Part shown: one piece after another, positions 52,349 through 61,300 of the stretch
How the letters are laid out: each line of letters begins with the position of its first letter
How positions within the stretch are numbered: position 1 is the first letter of the stretch
Assembly: GCF_038594605.1 (NCBI RefSeq)
Contig: NZ_JBCFZM010000003.1
Coordinates: 528,963 to 592,962, forward strand
Direction: 5' to 3'
Origin: Alteriqipengyuania bathyomarina_B
GTDB lineage: Bacteria > Pseudomonadota > Alphaproteobacteria > Sphingomonadales > Sphingomonadaceae
Length of the DNA stretch: 64,000 bases
Made by a program: the position numbers and the translations under genes
The notes under the pieces: generated by a model
Seen by the model: the letters and a program-made list of their open reading frames with translations, nothing else
Database searches by the model: none
Told to the model about the DNA's origin: nothing

Positions 52349-54232
52349 TCACCAGGACAGGTGGACCGAAGTGCCCTTGTTCGAGGTTTCGATTTCCAGC
52401 GTGACACCGATGTCGGCCGATCTTTGCCGCATACCCTTGAGGCCAAGCCCACTTTCCGAAGGGTGGCGATGGGCTTCCAGCAGCGGATCGAAGCCACTGC
52501 CATTGTCCGTTATCCAGATATCGCGCTCGCCCGATTGCACGGTGATGACGTCGGCGCCGGAATGCTTGACCGCATTCGTAATAGCTTCCTGCACGATGCG
52601 CATCAGCCCGAGGATTTTGGAGCGCGTCGGATTGTCGAACCGGGGATCGCCTTCCACCTTCCATTCGAAGCGGGCGTGATGGCGATCGAGCAGCGGTTCC
52701 AGCCGGTTGCGGATCATCCCGAGCGCGGCCGATATCTCTACATCGGAGTGGAGGCTGTCGATCATCAGCGCCATGTCGCCCAGCGCATCCTCTAACGCGT
52801 TGCGCAACACGGGGTCGTCCCTGCCCGAGTTTTCGAGATAGGCGAGCGTGTTGACCAGTTGCCCGCCGATGCCGTCATGCAGGTCGAGCATGATCCGCTG
52901 CCGTTCCTGCGCGACGACCTGCTTTTCCTTCTGGCGACTCAGCGCGCGATACATTTCGTCCAGTTCCGCCGATTTGGCGCGCACCTGATCCCGCAGCGAC
53001 TCGCTGAGCCGGTCGCGCTGCCGCTTCATCTCGACCAGCCATTGCACCAGCGTCCAGCTGATCCCCGCGAACAGGAGGGTCACCGCGACCTGCCCCAGGG
53101 GGAGCCGCACGACCTCACCGGCCATGAACGAATCGAGCCAGGCGGTAACCCCGCAACTCGCCGAGAGGCTGAACAGCAAGACGAGCACGAAGCGGTCCAC
53201 GAGCGCGAGAAGCGGTGTCGATATCAGGATCCAGAGGATGCAGATTACAGCAACAGCGACGCCGATGAAACTCACGCCAGCTGCACTGATGCCCAGCACC
53301 GGGTGCCCCGCAACCAGGATCGCCAAGCCGGCGGCGATCGTTGCGTGCACCGCCACGAACGCCAATTGCGAACGTTCCTGAAAGAAGTCGCGCAGAAACA
53401 TGTAGAGGCAATAGGCGGTCCCATGCATCGCCAGGATCGAGGCAAATTTCCACCAGGGCCCTGGCGGGGCCACATTGGGGTAGGCGAGTTGCCAGCCGAA
53501 GATCGTTGCGCCTGCCATCGCCAGGGGGAGCCAGCCCAAGCCCTGTCCCCGACGGTTCATTCGCCAGAGCGCGAAGAACGCGGCCCCGAGAATGGCGGCC
53601 AGACCGATGTTCATCCGCACCATGCCGGTCCGGAACGCGAACCGGGTCAGCCAGGTCAGCCGGATGGCGTCCGCTTCCCCGACATAGACGGGATAGAGCG
53701 CCAGTCGGCCGATATCCGATTGCGTCAGGGTGATGTCGATTTGGTTGGTACCGGGGCGCAGCACCGGCCCTGGCAAGACACCGTAAATCGGCCTGTTCCA
53801 GTCGTGCCACAGCGGGCCGTCCGGTTCGGAGTTTGGCGACATCCTTATGCCGTTGACCTCGATCCTTGCATGGTCGGTCACCCGCGGTGCCACGAAGGCC
53901 AGAAGATCATCGCTGACGGGCCTGTCGAAACTGAGCCGGTAGTGGGCACCCACCACGCTCGTACCGCGCTCCAGCGTGGTGACATGGGGGAGCGTGACGG
54001 GCCTGAAATCCTGACAGTCCGGCTGGGGCGCATTCGCGCGCTGAAGGCATAGCTCGGCGCTGTCGAGGCGCTCGCCCCGCGTCATCTCGGGATAGGGGTT
54101 AATGGCCAGTAGCTGGATCAGTACGGTCAGTGCGCCGACGAAAAGCGGGATCGCCAAAAGCAGACAGATCGTGCGCAACAACCCGCGCGGCGCAGCTTCG
54201 ACCTCGCCCCTTTCGCTCAGCAATTCCTTCAA
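52349..54232 (-). CDS. NarL-type sensor histidine kinase with multi-helix sensor
   Basis: A 627-residue kinase. One helix (TICLLLAIPLFVGALTVLIQ) leads to a roughly 150-residue periplasmic beta-rich domain, then about seven helices (MNIGLAAILGAAFFALW to LPLGQVAVTLLFAGISW), a layout like the 7TMR-DISM sensors. A coiled coil follows, then the HisKA_3 box ERQRIMLDLHDGIGGQLVNT and an ATPase domain (IVQEAITNAVKHSGAD, ITDNGSGFDPLL, GLGLKGMRQRSADIGV). The start is a TTG that overlaps the response regulator's TGA (TTGA). The signal is unknown. Confidence 0.9.
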   Translation of the reverse strand: MKELLSERGEVEAAPRGLLRTICLLLAIPLFVGALTVLIQLLAINPYPEMTRGERLDSAELCLQRANAPQPDCQDFRPVTLPHVTTLERGTSVVGAHYRLSFDRPVSDDLLAFVAPRVTDHARIEVNGIRMSPNSEPDGPLWHDWNRPIYGVLPGPVLRPGTNQIDITLTQSDIGRLALYPVYVGEADAIRLTWLTRFAFRTGMVRMNIGLAAILGAAFFALWRMNRRGQGLGWLPLAMAGATIFGWQLAYPNVAPPGPWWKFASILAMHGTAYCLYMFLRDFFQERSQLAFVAVHATIAAGLAILVAGHPVLGISAAGVSFIGVAVAVICILWILISTPLLALVDRFVLVLLFSLSASCGVTAWLDSFMAGEVVRLPLGQVAVTLLFAGISWTLVQWLVEMKRQRDRLSESLRDQVRAKSAELDEMYRALSRQKEKQVVAQERQRIMLDLHDGIGGQLVNTLAYLENSGRDDPVLRNALEDALGDMALMIDSLHSDVEISAALGMIRNRLEPLLDRHHARFEWKVEGDPRFDNPTRSKILGLMRIVQEAITNAVKHSGADVITVQSGERDIWITDNGSGFDPLLEAHRHPSESGLGLKGMRQRSADIGVTLEIETSNKGTSVHLSW

Positions 54233-54900
54233 AACAGGCCGAGGCGATTTGCGGTGGCGACGGCCTGGGTGTTCGAACTGACCTCAAGTTTGCGGTAGAC
54301 GTTGTGGATATGTGTCCCGACGGTGCCGACCGTGATATTCAGCTTCTCGGCGACCTCCTGACGTTTGAAACCGTGCGCAATCAACCGGAGAATGTCCTTC
54401 TCCCGCGCGGTAAGACCGATCTGGAGGGCATCGTCCTGCGGCTCTTCGGGCTGCGGGACCATATTGAGGAGATAGCGCGCGATCTGGGGGCTGATCGGGC
54501 TTCCCCCTTCGAGAACGGTCAGCAGGTTGCGCCCGACTTCCTCGGGCCGGTCGTTCTTGAGGATATAGCCGGTCGCACCCGCTGCAATCGCTTCGATCAC
54601 GCGGTCCTCATCGGCGAAGACCGTGACGACCAGGCTGTCGCAGGGCCAGTCGGCGGCCTGGGCGGCACGGATGATCTCTACGCCGGAGCCGTCCGGCAGG
54701 CCCAGGTCGACGAGAATTGCCCGCGGCCTGACCTGAGAGAGTTCGAAAAGACCTTCCCGCACCGAGCGTGCGATCGAGCAGGTCCGCACCTGTGTAAGCT
54801 GTAACAAAGCCCGCGCGAGGCGATCGGCGGTCTCCCTCCGGTCTTCGACGATTACGACATCGACCGGCGAGGATACGACCTGAACAGACCTGTCATTCAC
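54229..54900 (-). CDS. LuxR/NarL-family response regulator
   Basis: A 223-residue regulator. The receiver has VDVVIVEDRRETADRLARAL, the phospho-aspartate in AILVDLGLPDGSGVEIIRAA and the lysine in GYILKNDRPEEVG. The DNA-binding domain is LTAREKDILRLIAHGFKRQE followed by VAEKLNITVGTVGTHIHNVY. It lies upstream of and overlaps its cognate kinase. Across a 412-bp gap it is divergent from the giant repeat-protein gene, so control of that gene is plausible but not shown. Confidence 0.94.
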   Translation of the reverse strand: MNDRSVQVVSSPVDVVIVEDRRETADRLARALLQLTQVRTCSIARSVREGLFELSQVRPRAILVDLGLPDGSGVEIIRAAQAADWPCDSLVVTVFADEDRVIEAIAAGATGYILKNDRPEEVGRNLLTVLEGGSPISPQIARYLLNMVPQPEEPQDDALQIGLTAREKDILRLIAHGFKRQEVAEKLNITVGTVGTHIHNVYRKLEVSSNTQAVATANRLGLF

Positions 54901-55312
54901 CGCGGTTCTGCCGTTACGGGTAGGTAGGAATGATGTTTCAACGTCTGACTTTCTTACCCCCGATCAATCGCGCGGTCGCTCTGGGAGAGCGGGGCTGTGC
55001 AGGATTGTGCCTCAACGGTACAATTCGGCGTTCTGAATAGGGCCATAGCAGACGTCAAATCGACCGAATATCAATGGATCCGTAGATGGTCCGGTCGTTA
55101 CCAAAATCTTAAACCGCCAACCAACTGGTTCAATCCGGGAAAATGCGGATCGGCATTCAGGGACGTGCCGCCGCCGCACCCGGGCATTGATCGCGTTGTA
55201 GGGGTGGGCAAAAGTGGCATTCGGAACAAGCGCAGGGCGTGGCTTCGGCTGCGCCGAATGGCGTTTCTGGGCGAGATTGGCAGAACTGCGCCACTCGCTA
55301 TCCGCCGCCCTC
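54901..55312. other. divergent intergenic region before the giant gene
   Basis: About 410 bp with promoter regions for the response regulator and the giant protein. The segment 54940-55150 is visibly less GC-rich. I found no clear operator or hairpin. The in-frame GTG at 55214 would extend the giant protein by 33 residues into this region. Confidence 0.45.
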
Positions 55313-58300
55313 ATGCGGACGCCTTCCGCCGTCCGGGGATCGATCGTTTCCGTCATTCTCGCGGCGCTTGCGCTGCTTCTGCCCGCCGCCGCCGCGGCCC
55401 AGCCCGTGTTGCAGGTTTACGGCATCGTCGACGGCTCGGCGGTGGCTGTGCCCAACGGTTCCTCATCTCCGAGTGCGGCAACCGATTTCGGGACCGTCGA
55501 AGAGACAGGCAGCGTGGTAGTGCGTTACTTCCTGCTCTACAATCCCGGCGACGCGCCGCTGAACATCACCGATATTTCGGTGTCTCCGGGAAGCGTATTC
55601 CGGCTTACGCAAAACAACACGGGGGTGATCGGCGCGGGCGGCAGCCAGTCGGTCCCGGTCGAATTCGATCCGAACGCAGGTGGGCCGTTTTCGGAAACGA
55701 TCAGTGTGTCGAGCGACGATCCGAACAATCCCAGCTACACCTTTCAGGTGTTCGGCGAAGGCGTCGCGACCTCCGGTCCGACTGTCACGCTAGGCGCGCT
55801 CACCGATGCCGGTAGCAATACCTTCACGTCCAGCATCACCTTTTCGGCTCCCGTCACGGGTTTCACCGCCAGCGATCTGGTGACGACCAACGCCAGCGCG
55901 ACGCTGAGCGGTTCCGGTGCCAATTACGTCGTGACCCTGAGCCCAGCAGCGTCGGGGCAATTCAGCGTGCAGGTCCCGGCCAACGTCGCGGTCGACGGAT
56001 CGGGCAGGTACAATCGTCCGTCGGATATCCGCACTGCGACCTTCAACCCGCCGCCGGGGGGTGTCCTGCGCGTGACGGGCAGAGGCAACACGATCGCGAG
56101 CGGGGATACGTCGCCGCGCAACGCCGACGGAACGTTTTACGGCGAAGTCGTTGTCGGAGAGAGCGCCGTCGACCGGACATTTGTGCTGCACAACGACGGG
56201 GCGAGCACGCTGACGGTTTCGTCGGTCACCGTCGACAACGCCACCGGCAGCGCTTTCAGCCTTGTCGGGGCGACGCCGAATATGATCGCTCCAGACGGGA
56301 CCGCGTCGATTACAATCCGCTTCGACCCTGCCGCCGAGGGGGCATTCGATGCGGTGGTGCGGATCGGCAGCGACGATCCGGACAGCCCGATATACAGCTT
56401 CACTGTGCAGGGAGCCGCCGAGGCGGCGGCGCCGGCCATGTTCGTTTTTCTCAACGGTTCGCCGGTACAAAATGGTGCTGCAACCACCCCGGGGACCGAT
56501 TTCGGCACCATCGCCGTCGGCGCGTCCGACACCCGACAGTTCGTCGTGTATAATGCGGGCAATGCGGACCTGACCTTCGCAGCTTCCGCCTCGCCGATCG
56601 AGGGCTACCGGATGTCGATCGTGTCGTCCGGCACGATTCCCGCAGGTAGCTTCCAGGCCTTCGATGTGTTCTTCGATCCAAAGGCCGAAGGCGACTTCCC
56701 GACCACGGTTTCGATCGCGAGCAACGATCCGAATACGCCCGTCTTCACTTTCGACATGGAAGGCTCCGCTGTCGCGCCCGTGCCGACCGCCGGCACGATT
56801 TCACCTGCCGAGGGCCCCGCGGTGGGTGGCACGACTGTCTCGATAGCCGGTACGGGCTTCCTGACCGCGCAAAGCGTCACCTTCGACGGCACCGCCGCGA
56901 CGAGTTTTACCGTGGTGAGCGACACCGAGATCGAAGCGGTTTCGCCCGCCCACGCCTCGGGTGCCGTCGATATCGTCGTGACCACCGCCGGTGGCACCGC
57001 GACCGCCACCAATGGCTACACTTACCTCGCTTCGAGCGACGCGACGCTGGCATCGCTGTCGGTCAGCGAGGGGACGCTGAGCCCGGCGTTCGACCCCGCA
57101 GAAACCGACTATGCAGTCTCGGTTGGCGAAGCGGTCGCGACGATCGCCCTGACGCCCACCGCATCGGATGCCGGGGCCACGATCACCGTGGCGGGCATCG
57201 CCGTGACATCGGGCCAGGCGAGCGATCCGATCGCACTGTCGGCGGGTCAGAACATGATCGCGGCCGAAGTGACCGCCCCCGACGGCACGACCCGGCAGTA
57301 TAATGTCGTCGTAACGCGCGCGCTGTCGAGCGATGCCTCGCTCGCCGCGCTCTCGGTCAGCGAGGGCACGCTTACGCCTGCATTCGATACTGCGCGCGGC
57401 AGTTATACGGTAAGGGTCGCCAGCGACGTCGAGACCATCACAGTGACACCGACCGCGTCGGATGCGGGCGCCACGATCAGGGTGAACGGCACCGCGACGC
57501 CATCGGGAACCGCGACCGCGCCCATTCCTCTCGTCGTCGGCACCACCCCGATTACGGTGCAGGTGATGGCCGCCAATGGTGCGTCGCGTGTCTACAGCCT
57601 TCCCGTCACGCGGGCCGCGCCGCCGACGGTCCAGGTCTATTCGATGACCGGCGGTCAGGCTGCCGTCGCCAATGGCAGCACCGCAGCCACTCCCGGCACC
57701 GATTTCGGCCAGGTCAATGTCGGAGGGCAGGGCACGCGCCTGTTCGTCGTCAACAACGCCGGCGACGCACCGCTGACGCTGACCGGCCTCTCCGTCACGC
57801 CTTCGGATGGCTTCTCGGTCCCCGCGCTGACGTCGGAGACGTTGCAGCCCGGCGGAAGTTACCAGTTCACGATTCCCTTCAGGCCGACGAGCACGGGCGA
57901 CGTGACCGCAACCGTTTCGATAGCCAGCAATGATCCGAACGCGCCGACCTACAGCTTTGCGGTCTATGCAAACGGAGTGGCGCCGCTGCCGACAATCGGC
58001 TCGGTCTCGCCGGACGAGGGAGTCGCGCGGGGCGGCGCCTCGGTCACCATCACCGGTACGGGGTTCCTGACTGCGCAGAGCGTGACCTTCGGCGGCACCG
58101 ATGCCACCGCCTTCACCGTCTTGAGCGATACCGCGATCCAGGCAACGACACCCGAGCATCCAGCGGGCGCCGTCGATGTGGTCGTCACCTCGCCGGGCGG
58201 CAGCGCCACGGCCACCGATGGCTATACCTTCCTTTCCGGCGATTCGACTCTGGCGAGCCTTGTGCCGAGCGACGGCACGCTCTCGCCCACGTTCGACGCC

Positions 58301-61300
58301 GCTGAGCAAGACTATAGTGTCCGGGTCGCGCATTCGGTCGACATGATCACGCTGACCCCGACGGCGAACGATGCCGGGGCAACGATCACCGTCGACGGAA
58401 ACGCGGTGGCTTCGGGAAGCGCAAGCGCTTCGATTGCGCTGCCGGTCGGCGTCACAAGGATCGTGGTCCGGGTGAATGCCGCCGACGGTACGAACCGCCA
58501 ATATTCGGTGACCGTCACACGCGCGCCCTCGGACGATGCGACGCTCTCCGCGCTTACGGTGAGCGAAGGGTCGCTGACCCCGGCCTTCGATACCGGCGAG
58601 CTGAGCTATGCGGTTGCGGTGGCCCATTCGGTCACGTCGATCGTGCTGACCCCGACCGCCTCGGATGCGGGCGCGACGATTCGCGTGGCCGGGAGCATGA
58701 CTGCCTCGGGTAGCGCGAGCACGCCGGTCGCGCTGAACGCTGGCACGACATCGATTGCGGTGATCGTCACAGCCGCCGACGGGACGACGCAGCAATATAC
58801 CGTGGCGGTGACGCGAGCCCCGTCGAGCGACGCGACGCTCGTCAGCCTGGTGCCGAGCGATGGTGCGCTCTCTCCCGCGTTCGATCCGGCAGAGCTGAGC
58901 TATGCGGTTTCGGTCGGCAATGATGTCGATACGATCACGCTCACGCCGCGGGTGGCCGATGCCGGAGCGACGGTTGCGGTCGCGGGCAATGCAGTGACCT
59001 CGGGCAATGCCAGCGCACCCGTAGCGCTCCCCGTTGGTACCACCTCGATTGCGGTGGTGGTGACCGCAGCCGATGGCACGACGCAGCAATACGACGTGGC
59101 GGTGACGCGCGTGCCGTCCAACGATGCCAAGCTCTCGGCCCTGACGCTTAGCGAAGGCACGCTCCAGCCTGCCTTCGGCCCGTTCAACACGAACTATCTG
59201 GTCGACGTCGCCAATTCGGTCACATCGATCACAGTGACGCCCACCGCTGCGGATGCCGACGCCACTATCACCGTCGCCGGCAACGCAGTCGCTTCGGGCA
59301 GCGCGAGCGCGCCGGTGGCGCTGACCATCGGCAGCAACGCGATCGCGGTCGTCGTCACTGCGGCGGATGGCACCATGCTGGAATACACCATTGCCGTCAC
59401 TCGCGCCGCGTCGAGCGATGCGACGCTGTCGGACCTGGCGGTGAGCGAGGGCACGCTGACGCCTGCCTTCGACCCGGGCCGGACCAGCTATGCGGTAGCC
59501 GTCGACACGCCGGTCGATTCCATCCGCGTAAAGCCGACCGTCTCCGATGCCGGAGCCACGGTGACGGTAGCGGGCAATGCAGTGGCTTCGGGCAGCGCAA
59601 GCGCGCCGATTACTTTGAACGTGGGCACAAACTCGATTCCGGTGACGGTGACGGCCGGGAACGGCGCCACCCTGAGCTATACCTTGTCAGTAACCCGCGC
59701 CGCGCCGCCGACGATCGCCATGTATTCGACCACCGGCGGCGTTCAGGCGATTGCCGACGGTACGACCTCGGCAACGCCGGGGACCGATTTCGGCGAAGTG
59801 ATGGTCGGCGCTTCCGCATCGCGCAGGTTCCTGATCACCAATACTGGCAATGCCGATCTCGTCATTTCGGGTATCACCGCTACGCCTGCGGCAGGATTTG
59901 AAGTGCCGGCCGAGTCATCGAGGACCATCGTGCCGGGCGGTTCCTACGAGTTCGAAATCCGGTTTGCGCCCACGAGTGAAGGCAGTTTCGCGACGACCAT
60001 CGCCGTTGCAAGCAACGATCCTGCCACGCCCTCCTTCAGCTATAGTTTGTACGCAACTGCCGCCGCGCCTCTCCCGACGATAACCGGCATCACACCGACA
60101 GAGGGTTCGGCATCCGGCGGCACCGCTGTAACGATCACCGGCACGGGCTTTCTGACGGCGACCAGCGTGACCTTCGACGGCGTGGCCGCAGATGCGTTTA
60201 CCGTTGTCAGCGACACGCGGATCGACACGACCACACCTGCAAATCCGTTGGGCACAGTCGATGTGGTCGTCACCTCGCCGGGTGGCGCAGCGACGGCGAC
60301 CGATGGCTATCGCTACCTCTCCGGAGAAGCGTCCCTGTCCGGCCTCTCGGTGAGCGAAGGCACGCTGACGCCGACGTTCGATCCGGCGCAGATCGACTAC
60401 TCGGTGTCGGTTGGCAGCACGGTCGATACGATCACGCTTACCCCGACCGCCTCGGATGCTGGCGCGACCATCACCGTCGCTGGCAATGCGGTCTCCTCCG
60501 GCAGCGCGAGCGCGCCGGTGGCCCTGTCGGTCGGCACGACCTCGATCGACGTTGTCGTGACTGCGGCGGATGGTACGACGCGGCAATATGCGGTTGCGGT
60601 AGCCCGCGCCGCGCCGCCGACCATCGGCGTCTATTCGAGCAGCGACGGCGTTCAGCCGATTGCCAACGGCGCGACTTCGGCGACGCCGGGGACCGATTTC
60701 GGCGAGGTGGCGGTCGGATCGTCGGGATCGCGCACATTCCTGATCTTCAACGATGGCGATGTCGATCTCGTGGTTTCGGGCATTGCCGCGAGTCCGGCGG
60801 CAGGATTTACCCTGCCGACTGCTTCCTCGACAACGATCGCTCCGGGCGGTTCCTTCGAGTTTCCGATTGTCTTCGCGCCGCAGACCGACGGCAGCTTCAC
60901 TACGACGATCGCGATCACAAGCAACGACCCCGCGACGCCGAGCTTTACCTACAGCCTCTACGGCACGGCCGCCGCGCCCATCCCGATGATTTCGGACGTC
61001 GCCCCGGCAGAAGGTCCGCTCTCCGGCGGCACCGGCGTCGCGATCACCGGCACGGGCTTCCTCACGGTAACCAGTGTCACCTTCGCAGGCGAGAACGCAG
61101 ACGCGTTTACCGTAGTCAGCGACACGCGGATCGATGCGACGACGCCTGCCAATGTCGCGGGCACTGTCGATGTGGTCGTCAGCTCGCCCGGGGGCGCGGC
61201 AACCGCGACCCGTAGTTTTACCTACCTTTCCAACGACGCGACGCTCTCGACGCTGGCGGTGAGCGAGGGCGTGTTGTCACCGACGTTCGATCCCGCGCGG

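Noticed and set aside
52859..54052. 397-codon + strand frame opposite the NarL-type kinase
   Set aside because: Low-complexity antisense frame rich in histidine, arginine and glutamate; no membrane or catalytic motifs.
56801..59089. 762-codon open frame on the reverse strand opposite the giant gene
   Set aside because: It is a by-product of the GC-rich in-phase 294-bp repeats. Its translation is arginine/glycine-rich without domains, and further antisense frames recur with the same 294-bp period.
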